64,000 nucleotides of DNA from Saccharothrix obliqua. Lineage in GTDB: Bacteria; Actinomycetota; Actinomycetes; Mycobacteriales; Pseudonocardiaceae. A program made the position numbers and the translations under genes. The notes under the pieces are model-generated. The model worked only from the letters and a program-made list of their open reading frames with translations, searched no databases and had not been told where the DNA came from. Shown in pieces: positions 49,569-60,338 of the stretch. Position 1 is the first letter of the stretch. The number at the start of each line of letters is the position of its first letter. The stretch lies in the NCBI RefSeq assembly GCF_019375475.1, contig NZ_JAHXGQ010000006.1, positions 310,001 to 374,000 of the forward strand, in the 5' to 3' direction.

Positions 49569-49798
49569 CCCCGACTCCTCCCGCGCGCGTGCGGCTTTCT
49601 GTTGTCCGTTGTACAGCGTAGGAGAGCGTTTGCCCGACCCGAGGTCGTCACGTTGGGTCATCACCCATGAGCCGGAAGTACGAGAAACTTCATTCGCGTG
49701 GCCGGATCGTGACCTCCGTTACCTCTCGAAGAGTTGTCAGGACCGGTTAGTGTCGCTGACCACACCGTGTGATCCCGGATTTCCACTAGGGGTGTTTG

Positions 49799-51481
49799 AT
49801 GGCTCATTCCCGAACGGCCCGGCGCCGCTGGTCGGCCGCGATCGGCCTCACCGGCGTCGCCGCGCTCGCACTGTCCGGCTGCGCGCAATCCGAGCGCGGT
49901 GGCGAGACCGGTGGCGGTCAGGTCGGCGGCACCCTCACCTTCGGCGCGGCGGGTGCCCCGAAGCTGCTGGATCCGTTCTACGCGACCGACGGCGAGACGT
50001 TCCGCGTGTCCCGCCAGATGTTCGAGGGCCTGGTCGGGTTCAAGCCCGGCACCGCCGAGGTGCAGCCCGCGCTGGCGACGAAGTGGGAGTCGTCCGCGGA
50101 CGGCAAGACGTGGACGTTCACACTCAAGGAAAACGTTAAATTCCACGACGGCACCGCGTTCAACGCGGAAGCGGTCTGCGTGAACTTCAACCGCTGGTAC
50201 AACCAGAAGGGCGCCGCGCAGAGCGAGGCCGTTTCGCAGTACTGGCTGGACAACTTCGGCGGCTTCGCCGACACGCCGGACAAGCCCTCGCTGTTCAAGT
50301 CGTGCGCGGCCAAGGACCCGAAGACCGCGGTCGTGGAGCTGACCAAGTCGACTTCGCAGTTCCCGTCGGTGCTGGGCTTCACGTCCTTCTCGATCTCCAG
50401 CCCCGAGGCGCTGAAGAAGTACGACGCGGACAACGTCGTCGCGTCGGGTGACGCGTTCACCTACCCGGCCTACGCCAACGAGCACCCCACCGGCACCGGC
50501 CCGTTCAAGTTCGGGAAGTTCGACAAGGCGAACAACGTCGTCGAGCTGGTCCGCAACGACGACTACCACGGCGACAAGGCCAAGCTGGACAAGGTCGTCT
50601 TCAAGATCATCCCCGACGAGACCGCCCGCAAGCAGGCGCTCAAGGCGGGCGACATCGACGGGTACGACCTGCCGAACGCCGCCGACTGGGCCGGGCTGAA
50701 GTCCGACGGGTTCGACGTCAAGGTGCGCCCCGCGTTCAACGTGCTGTACCTGGGCATCAACCAGCTCAACAACCCGAAGCTCCAGGACCTCAAGGTCCGC
50801 CAGGCGCTCCAGTACGCGATCAACCGCGAGCAGCTCGTGAAGTCCCAGCTGCCCGAGGGCGCGACGGTCGCGTCCCAGTTCATGCCGCCGCTGGTCAACG
50901 GCTACGACAAGTCGCTGGAAGCGGTCAAGTACGACCCGGAGAAGGCCAAGGCGCTGCTCGCCGAGGCGGGCGCGAGCGACCTGACGCTGAAGTTCTACTG
51001 GCCGACCGAGGTCACCCGGCCCTACATGCCGAGCCCGAAGGACCTGTACGGCGCGATCGCGGGCGACCTCCAGAAGGCCGGCATCAAGGTCGAGGCCACC
51101 AGCAAGCCGTGGAACGGCGGCTACCTGACCGACGTCGACAACGGCGTGCCGGACCTGTTCATGCTGGGCTGGACCGGTGACAACGGCACCGCCCACAACT
51201 GGGTGGGCACGTTCTTCGGCCGCACCGACAACCGGTTCAACACCGGCAAGTCGCCGTGGGGCAAGGTCCTGGCCGACGACCTGGCGGCGGCCAACGCCGA
51301 GCCGGACGAGGCCAAGCGCACCAAGCTCTACGAGGGCATCAACAAGAAGATCATGACCGAGTACCTGCCCGCCGTCCCGCTGTCGTACGCGCCGCCGGCG
51401 ATCGTGTTCAAGAAGGAGATCCAGGGCGTCACGCCCAGCCCGCTGACCGACGAGAGGTTCGGCTCGGCTTCCAAGGGCTGA
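49799..51481 (+). CDS. Oligopeptide ABC transporter, substrate-binding lipoprotein
   Basis: The 560-residue protein has a signal peptide ending in a lipobox (L-A-L-S-G-C28) and the family 5 solute-binding fold: GGTLTFGAAGAPKLLDPFYA at the start, ATKWESSADGKTWTFTLKEN and AFNAEAVCVNFNRWY in the first domain. It captures oligopeptides or similar cargo outside the cell and delivers it to the permeases that follow. ATG 49799 has AGGGG six bases upstream (a TTG one codon earlier is unlikely). It heads a five-gene operon with two permeases and two ATPases, the complete set. A 227-base promoter region lies before it. Confidence 0.93.
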   Translation: MAHSRTARRRWSAAIGLTGVAALALSGCAQSERGGETGGGQVGGTLTFGAAGAPKLLDPFYATDGETFRVSRQMFEGLVGFKPGTAEVQPALATKWESSADGKTWTFTLKENVKFHDGTAFNAEAVCVNFNRWYNQKGAAQSEAVSQYWLDNFGGFADTPDKPSLFKSCAAKDPKTAVVELTKSTSQFPSVLGFTSFSISSPEALKKYDADNVVASGDAFTYPAYANEHPTGTGPFKFGKFDKANNVVELVRNDDYHGDKAKLDKVVFKIIPDETARKQALKAGDIDGYDLPNAADWAGLKSDGFDVKVRPAFNVLYLGINQLNNPKLQDLKVRQALQYAINREQLVKSQLPEGATVASQFMPPLVNGYDKSLEAVKYDPEKAKALLAEAGASDLTLKFYWPTEVTRPYMPSPKDLYGAIAGDLQKAGIKVEATSKPWNGGYLTDVDNGVPDLFMLGWTGDNGTAHNWVGTFFGRTDNRFNTGKSPWGKVLADDLAAANAEPDEAKRTKLYEGINKKIMTEYLPAVPLSYAPPAIVFKKEIQGVTPSPLTDERFGSASKG

Positions 51482-51510
51482 CCCACGGATAGAGACCACG
51501 GGGTAGCACA

Positions 51511-52515
51511 ATGCTCCGCTACACGATCCGACGGCTCATCCAGCTCGTCGGCGTGGTGCTGGTGCTGTCCCTGCTGCTCTTCGCGTGGCTCCGCGCTCTC
51601 CCGGGAGGACCGGTCTCGGCCCTCCTGGGAGAGCGCGCCACGCCCGAGTCGCGGGAAGCCCTCACCAAACAGCTCGGCTTGGACCAGCCGATCTTCGTCC
51701 AGTACGTGAAGTTCCTCGGCCGCGCGTTGTCCGGCGACTTCGGTGTCTCCACCGGCGTCCAGCCGGGCGACTCGGCCATGGAGATCTTCCTCCAGCGGTT
51801 CCCCGCGACCATCGAGCTGAGCTTCCTCGCGATCGTCATCGCGGTGGCGCTGGGCATCCCGCTCGGCTACCTGGCGGCGAAGCGGCGCGGTGGCTGGTTC
51901 GACAACCTCAGCGTGGCCGGTTCGCTGATCGGCGTGGCCGTGCCGGTGTTCTTCCTGGCCTACGTGCTCAAGGACGTGCTGTCCGCGGCGCTCGGCCTGC
52001 CCACCCAGGGCAGGCAGGACGCGATCGGCGCGACCCGCGTGACCGGGTTCTTCGTGGTCGACGGCGTCATCACGCAGGAGTGGGACGCGGCGCTGAACGC
52101 GCTGGAGCACCTGATCCTGCCCGCGATCGCGTTGTCCACCATCCCGTTCGCGGTGGTCTTCCGGATCACCCGCGCGGCCGTGCTCGACGTGCTGAACGAG
52201 GACTTCGTGCGCACGGCCGAGTCGAAGGGCCTGACCTCGCCGGTGATCCGGCGCAGGCACGTGCTGCGCAACGCGATGCTGCCGGTGGTGACCACGATCG
52301 GCCTCCAGACCGGCGCGCTGCTCGCGGGCGCGGTGCTCACCGAGAAGGTGTTCTCGCTGCCCGGGGTCGGCCAAGCGCTCGCGATCGGCTTCGAGCGGCG
52401 CGACTACCCGGTCCTGCTGCTGCTGATCATCATGGCCACGGTCGTCTACGTGGTGGTCAACCTGTTGGTGGACCTCTCGTACGCGTTCATCGACCCGCGG
52501 ATCAGGACGAGGTAG
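51511..52515 (+). CDS. Oligopeptide ABC transporter permease (DppB-like)
   Basis: The 334-residue protein has six predicted membrane segments; the first follows MLRYTIRRLIQLVGVVLVLS. The EAA loop is RTAESKGLTSPVIRRRHVLR (A-x-S-K-G-L...H-x-L-R-N). It begins 30 bases after the binding-protein gene. DppB-type permeases form the channel with DppC. ATG 51511 is preceded by GGGGTAGC. Confidence 0.93.
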   Translation: MLRYTIRRLIQLVGVVLVLSLLLFAWLRALPGGPVSALLGERATPESREALTKQLGLDQPIFVQYVKFLGRALSGDFGVSTGVQPGDSAMEIFLQRFPATIELSFLAIVIAVALGIPLGYLAAKRRGGWFDNLSVAGSLIGVAVPVFFLAYVLKDVLSAALGLPTQGRQDAIGATRVTGFFVVDGVITQEWDAALNALEHLILPAIALSTIPFAVVFRITRAAVLDVLNEDFVRTAESKGLTSPVIRRRHVLRNAMLPVVTTIGLQTGALLAGAVLTEKVFSLPGVGQALAIGFERRDYPVLLLLIIMATVVYVVVNLLVDLSYAFIDPRIRTR

Positions 52516-52519
52516 GCGC

Positions 52520-53458
52520 ATGGTGACCCCTACCCGCAAGAAGGACCGGATCGACGCGCTCGCCGCGTCGTCGGGCGAGTCCGACGCAGGCGTCAGCCTG
52601 GCCGCGAGCGCGTGGCGGACGCTGCGCCGCAGCCCGGTGTTCCTCACCGGCGCGACGATCATCACGTTGTTCGTGCTGATCTCGCTGCTGTCGCCGTGGC
52701 TCGCGCCGCAGGACACCGCCGAACCGATGCTGATCGACCAGGTCGTGAAGGCGCGCAACGAGATCCCGCCACCGCAGCCGGGCCACCTGCTCGGCGGCGA
52801 CCTCCAGGGCCGGGACTTCTTCTCCCGCCTGCTGGTCGGCTCGCAGCAGACGCTGATCGTCGGCGTGCTCGCCACCCTGATCGGGCTGGCGGGCGGCCTG
52901 ACGCTGGGCACGCTCGCGGGCGCGCTCGGCGGCTGGGTCGACACGGTCGTGATGCGCCTGGTCGACGTCATGCTGTCGCTGCCCAGCCTGCTGCTGGCGT
53001 TCAGCATCAGCGCGATGTTCGCGCGCCCCAACCAGTACACCGTGATCGTCGCGGTGGCGGTGGTGCAGATACCGGTGTTCGCCCGCCTGCTGCGCGGCTC
53101 GATGCTGGCGCAGCGCTCCAGCGACCACGTGCTGGCGGCGACCGCGCTGGGCGTGAAGCCGGGCGCGATCGTGTTCCGGCACATGCTGCCCAACTCGCTC
53201 GGACCGGTGATCGTGCAGTCCACGCTCGTGCTGGCCACGGCCATCATCGACGCGGCGGCGCTGTCGTTCCTCGGCCTGGGCAACCCGGACGACCGGGTGC
53301 CGGAGTGGGGCCAGATGCTGGGCGACGTGCAGAACGTGTTCGACACGCACCCGCAGCTGGCGTTCTGGCCGGCGGGCTGCATCATCGTGGTCGCGCTCGG
53401 GTTCACGCTGATGGGCGAGACCCTGCGTGAGGCCCTCGACCCCAAGAGCAGGCGGTGA
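52520..53458 (+). CDS. Oligopeptide ABC transporter permease (DppC-like)
   Basis: The 312-residue protein has a 50-residue cytoplasmic N-terminal part, then six membrane segments (FLTGATIITLFVLISLLSPW first), the GGDLQGRDFFSRLLVGSQQT segment and the EAA loop LAATALGVKPGAIVFRHMLP. This is the second permease, pairing with DppB. It starts four bases after the dppB stop. Confidence 0.93.
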   Translation: MVTPTRKKDRIDALAASSGESDAGVSLAASAWRTLRRSPVFLTGATIITLFVLISLLSPWLAPQDTAEPMLIDQVVKARNEIPPPQPGHLLGGDLQGRDFFSRLLVGSQQTLIVGVLATLIGLAGGLTLGTLAGALGGWVDTVVMRLVDVMLSLPSLLLAFSISAMFARPNQYTVIVAVAVVQIPVFARLLRGSMLAQRSSDHVLAATALGVKPGAIVFRHMLPNSLGPVIVQSTLVLATAIIDAAALSFLGLGNPDDRVPEWGQMLGDVQNVFDTHPQLAFWPAGCIIVVALGFTLMGETLREALDPKSRR

Positions 53459-53461
53459 GTC

Positions 53462-54457
53462 ATGGCGTTGCTGGAAGTGCGTGACCTCACCGTGGTTTTC
53501 GAGCGCAAGGGGGAGCAGCCCTTCACCGCCGTCGACCACGTGAGCTTCGACGTGGAGCCCGGTCAGACCGTCGGTCTGGTCGGCGAGTCCGGGTGCGGCA
53601 AGTCGGTCACCTCGCTCGCGGTGATGGGGCTGCTGCCCCGGCGCGGCGCGCGGATCGGCGGGACCGTGAACTACGAGGGCGTGAACCTGCTCGCCCTGTC
53701 CGACCGGGAGATGCGCGACCGGCGCGGGCGTGACCTGGGCATGGTGTTCCAGGACCCGCTGTCGTCGTTGAACCCGGTCATCCCGATCGGCGTCCAGGTG
53801 ACCGAGGTGCTGGAGCGGCACCGGGACATGCCGCGCAAGAAGGCCATGGTCGAGGCGGAGGACCTGCTGGACAAGGTCGGCATCCCCGACCCGCGCCGGC
53901 GGTTGTCCGAGTACCCGCACCAGCTCTCCGGCGGGATGCGGCAACGCGCGTTGATCGCGATCGCGTTGGCGTGCCGGCCGCGGCTGCTCATCGCGGACGA
54001 GCCGACCACCGCCCTGGACGTGACCATCCAGGCGCAGATCCTGGCCCTGCTCAAGGAACTCGTGCAGGACATGGGCACCGCGCTGGTGATGATCACGCAC
54101 GACCTGGGCGTGGTGGCCGGCCTGTGCGACGAGGTGAACGTCCTGTACGGCGGCCGGGTGGTGGAGAAGGCGCAGCGGCACGAGCTGTTCGCCCAGCCGC
54201 GCCACCCGTACACGCACGGGCTGCTCAACTCGATCCCCCGCCTGGACGCGCCGCGTGGCGAGAAGCTGTCGCCCATCAGGGGTTCGGTGGCGGACAACAT
54301 CCCGTGGGAGCAGGGGTGCGCGTTCGCGCCTCGTTGCCCGAACGCGCTGGACGTGTGCGTGCAGCGCACGCCGGAGCAGGAGGACGTGGGCGGTGGTCGG
54401 CTGCTGCGCTGCCACAACCCGGTCCAGCCGGTCGTGACCGAGGAGGTGTCGGTGTGA
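53462..54457 (+). CDS. Oligopeptide ABC transporter ATPase (DppD-like)
   Basis: The 331-residue ATPase has Walker A GESGCGKS at 41-48, signature LSGGMRQR (about 157-164), Walker [13 protein letters not shown], and the H-loop [10 protein letters not shown]. Its C-terminal extension holds the Cys-rich oligopeptide-type motif ([15 protein letters not shown]). It drives uptake together with DppF. The stop overlaps the next start (GTGA). Confidence 0.95.
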   Translation: MALLEVRDLTVVFERKGEQPFTAVDHVSFDVEPGQTVGLVGESGCGKSVTSLAVMGLLPRRGARIGGTVNYEGVNLLALSDREMRDRRGRDLGMVFQDPLSSLNPVIPIGVQVTEVLERHRDMPRKKAMVEAEDLLDKVGIPDPRRRLSEYPHQLSGGMRQRALIAIALACRPRLLIADEPTTALDVTIQAQILALLKELVQDMGTALVMITHDLGVVAGLCDEVNVLYGGRVVEKAQRHELFAQPRHPYTHGLLNSIPRLDAPRGEKLSPIRGSVADNIPWEQGCAFAPRCPNALDVCVQRTPEQEDVGGGRLLRCHNPVQPVVTEEVSV

Positions 54458-55572
54458 GCGCGGACAGCACCGCGGCGGAACTGGTCTCGGTGCAGGGCAT
54501 CAAGGTGCACTTCCCGATCCGCCGGGGCGTCGTGCTGGACCGGACGGTCGGGTACGTGTACGCGGTGGACGGCGTGGACCTGACCGTCCGGCGTGGTGAG
54601 ACCTACGGCCTGGTCGGCGAGTCCGGGTGCGGCAAGTCCACGCTCGGGCGGGCGGTGCTGCGGCTGACCGAGCCGACCGCGGGCCGGGTGGTGTTCGACG
54701 GCACCGACCTGTCGGCGCTCAAGGGCGAGCAGCTGCGCTCGATGCGGCGGCGGATGCAGATGGTGTTCCAGGACCCCATGTCGTCGCTGGACCCGCGGCA
54801 GTCCGTCGAGTCGATCCTGGTCGAGGGACTGCGGGCGCACGGCCTGGACAAGAGCCGGGAGAGCACGGCCAAGCGGCTGCGGGAGCTGCTGTCCGCCGTG
54901 GGCCTGCCGACGACGTCGCTGCGCAAGTACCCGCACGAGTTCTCCGGCGGTCAGCGGCAGCGCATCGGCATCGCCCGCGCGTTGTCCGTGGAACCGGACC
55001 TGATCATCGCCGACGAGCCGGTGTCCGCGCTGGACGTGTCGGTGCAGGCGCAGGTGGTGAACCTGCTGGAGGAGTTGCAGGAGCAGTTCGGCCTGACCTA
55101 CCTGGTGATCGCGCACGACCTGGCGGTGGTGCGGCACATCTCCGACCGGGTGGGCGTGATGTACCTGGGCGGGCTGGTGGAGGAGGCCGGTTCGGACGAC
55201 CTCTACGCCGAGCCGCTACACCCGTACACCAGGGCGCTGCTGTCCGCGATCCCCGTGCCGGACCCGCGGGTGGAGGACCAGCGGGAGCGCATCCTGCTCA
55301 CCGGCGACCTGCCGTCGCCCGCGAACCCGCCCAACGGCTGCCGGTTCCACACCCGGTGCCCGTGGAAGCAGGACACGAAGTGCTCGACCGAGCGGCCCGA
55401 GCTGCGCGAGGTGCTGCCGGGCCACCGGGTCGCCTGCCACTGGGCGGAGGACATCCGGTCGGGTCGCATCCGGCCGCACGAGGTGCGGGCCGAGCTGGTG
55501 GTGGAGGACGGCATCTCGCCGGACGTGCCGCTGGTGGGACCCGCCTCGGTGACCGAGGTGCTCAACCCGTGA
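54454..55572 (+). CDS. Oligopeptide ABC transporter ATPase (DppF-like)
   Basis: The 372-residue ATPase has Walker A GESGCGKS at 55-62, signature [15 protein letters not shown], Walker [15 protein letters not shown] and H-loop [10 protein letters not shown]. The C-terminal extension holds [16 protein letters not shown] and a tail. Starting at the GTG that overlaps the dppD stop, it is the last gene of the operon, with a strong terminator seven bases after the stop. Confidence 0.95.
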   Translation: MSADSTAAELVSVQGIKVHFPIRRGVVLDRTVGYVYAVDGVDLTVRRGETYGLVGESGCGKSTLGRAVLRLTEPTAGRVVFDGTDLSALKGEQLRSMRRRMQMVFQDPMSSLDPRQSVESILVEGLRAHGLDKSRESTAKRLRELLSAVGLPTTSLRKYPHEFSGGQRQRIGIARALSVEPDLIIADEPVSALDVSVQAQVVNLLEELQEQFGLTYLVIAHDLAVVRHISDRVGVMYLGGLVEEAGSDDLYAEPLHPYTRALLSAIPVPDPRVEDQRERILLTGDLPSPANPPNGCRFHTRCPWKQDTKCSTERPELREVLPGHRVACHWAEDIRSGRIRPHEVRAELVVEDGISPDVPLVGPASVTEVLNP

Positions 55573-55578
55573 CGTGAG

Positions 55579-55608
55579 CGCGGGGGCGCCTCCCGGGGCG
55601 CCCCCGCG
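55579..55608 (+). terminator. Hairpin terminator of the oligopeptide ABC operon
   Basis: A perfect 12-bp stem (55579-55590 and 55597-55608) has a six-base loop TCCCGG. It also faces the end of the convergent TIGR03086-like gene. Confidence 0.85.
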
Positions 55609-55611
55609 TGG

Positions 55612-56175
55612 TCACGGTCGCCAGTCGGGCGTGCGGCCCAGCAGCGCGACCAGCCGGTCCGTCGGCGTGGCGTCGGCCCGCGCCGCGACCTCCGGCGCGA
55701 ACGCCGCGCCCGGTCCCCGCACGGCGGGCGTGTCCGGGTAGCGGGCGGCGATCTCGTGCGCGGCCAGCGCGAACTCCGCCGGCACCTCGGCGTCGCGGCC
55801 GAGCGCGCGGTTGAGGTCCCAGGAGTGGACCACGTTGTCCACGAAGTGCGCGGCGACCAGGCTCCGACCGGGGTACGCGCCGAAACCGGGCAGCTCGGCC
55901 TCCCGGTCGAGGAAGCCCTCCGCGTGGAACGCCTCGGTGACCAGCTCGTTGGCCGCCGCGTAGGACGCGCGCAGGTCGGCGGTGACGGTGGCGCGCGGTG
56001 CGGCGAGGCGTGCGCCGGCGTCGAACGCGACCGCCATGTCGGCCAGGTGGCGCACCAGGTCGCGGACGGTCCACCCGGCACACGGCGTGGGCAGGTCGTA
56101 GTGCCCGGGTTCGAGCGTCGCCAGCAGCTCCAGGTTGCGGTCGACCGCGGCGCGGTCGAGGTCGAGCAGGTCCAT
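55612..56175 (-). CDS. TIGR03086-family putative metal-binding protein (DinB/MDMPI-like fold)
   Basis: The 187-residue protein has the actinobacterial signature of TIGR03086 / mycothiol-dependent maleylpyruvate isomerase-like proteins: CAGWTVRDLVRHLADMAVAF (W-T-V-R-D-L-V-x-H, with a metal-binding His) and HFVDNVVHSWDLNRALG (D-x-V-x-H-x-W-D). These proteins have a DinB-like four-helix bundle. It may act on a thiol-linked small molecule. ATG 56175 follows GGGAGA. It is divergent from the TetR gene, and a perfect 18-bp palindrome lies between them, so it is the probable target of that regulator. Confidence 0.85.
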   Translation of the reverse strand: MDLLDLDRAAVDRNLELLATLEPGHYDLPTPCAGWTVRDLVRHLADMAVAFDAGARLAAPRATVTADLRASYAAANELVTEAFHAEGFLDREAELPGFGAYPGRSLVAAHFVDNVVHSWDLNRALGRDAEVPAEFALAAHEIAARYPDTPAVRGPGAAFAPEVAARADATPTDRLVALLGRTPDWRP

Positions 56176-56192
56176 GCGGTCTCCCTTGTAAG

Positions 56193-56210
56193 TGTACGAA
56201 CGATCGTACA
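56193..56210. promoter_or_regulatory. TetR operator: perfect 18-bp palindrome
   Basis: TGTACGAACGATCGTACA consists of the perfect 7-bp arms TGTACGA / TCGTACA around ACGA. It is located between the divergent TIGR03086-like gene (start 56175) and the TetR gene (start 56267), as expected for a TetR regulator repressing the neighbour and itself. Confidence 0.8.
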
Positions 56211-56266
56211 ATTAGTTTGGGTCCGGTCAAGGGCGCGTGGCGACCGCGGCCAACTAGCGTGGACGC

Positions 56267-56863
56267 GTGAAGGTCGACGGGCGGGTGGAGCGCGGCGAGC
56301 AGACGAAGCGGCAGATCCTGCGGCGCGCGGCGGAGATCGCGTCGGTGGAGGGCCTGGAGGGGTTGTCCATCGGGCGGCTCGCCACCGAGCTGGAGGTGAG
56401 CAAGAGCGGCGTGTTCGCGCACTTCGGGTCGAAGGAGGAGCTTCAGCTCGCGACCGTGCGCGCGGCGGCGAAGGTGTTCGTGGACCAGGTCGTCACGCCG
56501 GCGCTCGACGTGCCGCCCGGGCGCGCCCGCCTGGAGCGGCTGCTCGACGGGTGGCTGGCGTACTCGGAGCACCGCACGTTCCCCGGCGGGTGCTTCTTCT
56601 ACGCGGTGCAGGCCGAGTTCGACGCCCGGCCCGGCCGGGTCCGCGACACGCTGGTCGAGTTCGACCGGCGCTGGCACGACCTGGTCCGGTCGACGGCGGC
56701 GGACGTGCCCGGCCTCGTGGCCGACCCCGACCAGCTCGCGTTCGAGGTCATCGCGTTCCTGGAGCTGGCCAACGGCAAGTCCGTGCTGCGTGGCGACGAC
56801 GAGGCGTACGCGCGTGCCCGCACGGCCGTCGCGGACGCGCTGGCACGGGCGACGCGGGCGTGA
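56267..56863 (+). CDS. TetR family transcriptional regulator
   Basis: The 198-residue protein has the N-terminal TetR helix-turn-helix (about 10-58, TKRQILRRAAEIASVEGLEG, LSIGRLATELEVSKSGVFAH F-G-S-K-E-E-L) and an all-helical C-terminal ligand domain with FPGGCFFYAVQAEFDARPGR. Homologues with this C-terminal motif are close to TetR_C_16-like proteins. GTG 56267 lies six bases after TAGCGT (56255-56260), so the mRNA is probably leaderless. A hairpin terminator shared with leuA follows. Confidence 0.92.
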   Translation: MKVDGRVERGEQTKRQILRRAAEIASVEGLEGLSIGRLATELEVSKSGVFAHFGSKEELQLATVRAAAKVFVDQVVTPALDVPPGRARLERLLDGWLAYSEHRTFPGGCFFYAVQAEFDARPGRVRDTLVEFDRRWHDLVRSTAADVPGLVADPDQLAFEVIAFLELANGKSVLRGDDEAYARARTAVADALARATRA

Positions 56864-56865
56864 GC

Positions 56866-56894
56866 GCCGGGCGCGGCGGTGTGCCGCGCCCGGC
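56866..56894. terminator. Bidirectional terminator between TetR gene and leuA
   Basis: A perfect 12-bp stem (GCCGGGCGCGGC, 56866-56877, and 56883-56894) with loop GGTGT lies between the two convergent stops. Confidence 0.85.
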
Positions 56895-56900
56895 CCCGGT

Positions 56901-58769
<1,869 letters not shown>

Positions 58770-58781
<12 letters not shown>

Positions 58782-58811
58782 ACGGCGGCGAAGCAGGAGG
58801 GCACGTGCCAC
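58770..58811 (-). CDS. leuA leader peptide with three consecutive Leu codons
   Basis: On the minus strand GTG GCA CGT GCC CTC CTG CTT CGC CGC CGT GAC GGG GTC TGA codes for 13 residues (VARALLLRRRDGV), with Leu at 5-7. A -10 element TAACCT (58823-58818) lies six bases before GTG, so the peptide gene is leaderless. The stop lies within the attenuator hairpin, 75 bases before leuA's ATG. When charged tRNA-Leu is scarce the ribosome would stall at the Leu codons and favour readthrough. This agrees with the leuA leaders known from streptomycetes and corynebacteria. Confidence 0.75.
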
Positions 58812-58917
58812 GGCGACAGGTTAACCGCTTTGCGCTCGGAGGCGTAACCACACGCCCAGATGGTGGAACTTCACCCGGTCGAGTTTCACTCTTCCGTGGC
58901 TCGGTTATGCCTCTGCC

Positions 58918-59217
58918 ATGTCCAGATGGCGAACCTCAACGCGCAGTGGCAGCTTCACCGCTGCCCGGGTGATCAGCGGCGTCGGTGCCGTGTTCGCGGT
59001 CATCGAGGTGCTGTACATCCTCATGATCCTCTTCGGTGCGAACCAGGCGAACGCGTTCTTCCGCTTCATCCAGCAGCTCGCGGAGCCGCTGGCGCTGTTC
59101 TTCCCCGGCCTGTTCCAGTTCGGCAACGCCAACCTCGACGTCATCGTCAACTACGGCCTGGCGGCGGTCTTCTGGCTGGTCGTCACCAGCGTGCTGGCCC
59201 GCGTGGTCGCGCGCTAG
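58918..59217 (+). CDS. Small membrane protein, two predicted spans
   Basis: The 99-residue protein has a basic N-terminus, a membrane segment VISGVGAVFAVIEVLYILMI (about 18-38), a polar part and a second segment (about 75-95, GLAAVFWLVVTSVLARVV). No family recognised, though small proteins of this kind resemble YGGT-type proteins. There is no ribosome-binding site. A TATGCC element lies six bases before the ATG at 58918, which suggests a leaderless mRNA. Confidence 0.6.
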   Translation: MSRWRTSTRSGSFTAARVISGVGAVFAVIEVLYILMILFGANQANAFFRFIQQLAEPLALFFPGLFQFGNANLDVIVNYGLAAVFWLVVTSVLARVVAR

Positions 59218-59410
59218 GCCCTGTCCTCAGCCAGGGCGTGTCCTCAGGTGGGGTGCTTCGTCTTTGGGTCGCGGTGCGGGCACGGGCTGACCGACGAGCA
59301 CGCGGCAGGCGAGTGAACCGCTGGCCGCCGTCTTCCCCGCGCCCGCGGGGCGGTCCCGGCCTGCGGGGTGGTCGCGGTCTGCGGGGCGGTCCCGAAAGGT
59401 GCCGCCGCCT

Positions 59411-59640
59411 CGAAACTTTCAGGGAGCCTGCCTGATAGATACCGGGTAGCTATCTTTCAGGGAGCCTGCCTGATAGTTAGGCCCGGCCCGGCCGCGGTCC
59501 TCCCCGCGCTCGCCTCCTGCATCGCCCGGCCACCCCGCGCCCGCGGGGGCGGTCCCGGGAGGTGTCGCCGCCCCGAAACTTTCAGGGAGCCTGCCTGATA
59601 GATACCGGGTGGCTAACTTTCAGGGAGCCTGCCTGAAAAT
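59411..59640 (+). repeat. Dispersed palindromic element, sites C and D: two pairs of copies
   Basis: The core TCAGGGAGCCTGCCTGA occurs at 59419-59435 and 59457-59473 (pair C) and at 59582-59598 and 59620-59636 (pair D). Within a pair the spacing is 38 bases, as in site A; between pairs it is 163. Both first copies are followed by TAGATACCGGGT(A/G)GC. Flanks such as CCGCGCCCGCGGGG and GCGGTCCCGG repeat before each pair, so the unit is duplicated. The stretch 59218-59765 holds no gene and consists mainly of these elements. It separates convergent genes. Confidence 0.85.
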
Positions 59641-59765
59641 TAGCGTTCTGCCCGGCCTCCCTCTTCGCCGCGCCGGCGGGAGCGGTCCGGGTCGTGCTTC
59701 GGCTTGAGGGCAGCTTCCAGCCCCTGCCGGTGGCCTCGCGGCGGGACCGCGAGGCCGTTGGCAGG

Positions 59766-60338
59766 TCAGCTCTCGGGCAGCAGCGGGTTGCCCCAGGCGC
59801 CGGTGAACACGGTCTCGCTGAGCGGTTTGCGGACGCGGGGCGCGTGTTCGCGGGCCTGGAGGTCCGGTGGCAGCAGGCCGACGTCGCCCGGAACGCCGAC
59901 GGCCACGACCACGACCGGCACGACGTCGGCGGGCAGCCCGAACGCCCGCGCGGCGGCGTCGTGGTCGAAACCGCCCATCTGGTGGGTGATCAGGCCCAGG
60001 TGCTCGGCCTGGAGGACGAGGTTCTGCACGGCCAGTCCCAGGCCGAACTCGGTGTTGGGTATCGGGCCGCGGTCGTCGGTGGTCGCACGGGCCGCCAGCA
60101 CGAGGGCGGACGCGCGGACCGCCCACGTCTGGTTGCCGGGCCGCAGCACGTCGAAGACGCGCTGGAACGTGTCGTCGCCACGCAGGCCGACGACGAACCG
60201 GGCGGGTTGGGTGTTGCCGTGCGAGGCGGCCCAGCGGGCGGCTTCGAACAGCGCTTCGAGGACGTCCGGGGCGAGGGCGGCGTCCGGGTCGAACGCGCGC
60301 GGGCTCCGGCGGTTGGCGATGAGCGGGTGGAGTTCCAT
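59766..60338 (-). CDS. Nitroreductase family protein
   Basis: The 190-residue protein has the nitroreductase N-terminal motif ELHPLIANRRSPRAFDPDAA (the R-R/S-x-R FMN-binding turn), WAASHGNTQPARFVV, and the C-terminal AEHLGLITHQMGGFDHDAAA with VPVVVVAVGVPG. Such enzymes are FMN-dependent NAD(P)H oxidoreductases of the NfsB/FRase-like group. The ATG overlaps the mannosyltransferase stop by one base (TGATG), so it is translated after it. The electron acceptor is unknown. Confidence 0.92.
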   Translation of the reverse strand: MELHPLIANRRSPRAFDPDAALAPDVLEALFEAARWAASHGNTQPARFVVGLRGDDTFQRVFDVLRPGNQTWAVRASALVLAARATTDDRGPIPNTEFGLGLAVQNLVLQAEHLGLITHQMGGFDHDAAARAFGLPADVVPVVVVAVGVPGDVGLLPPDLQAREHAPRVRKPLSETVFTGAWGNPLLPES

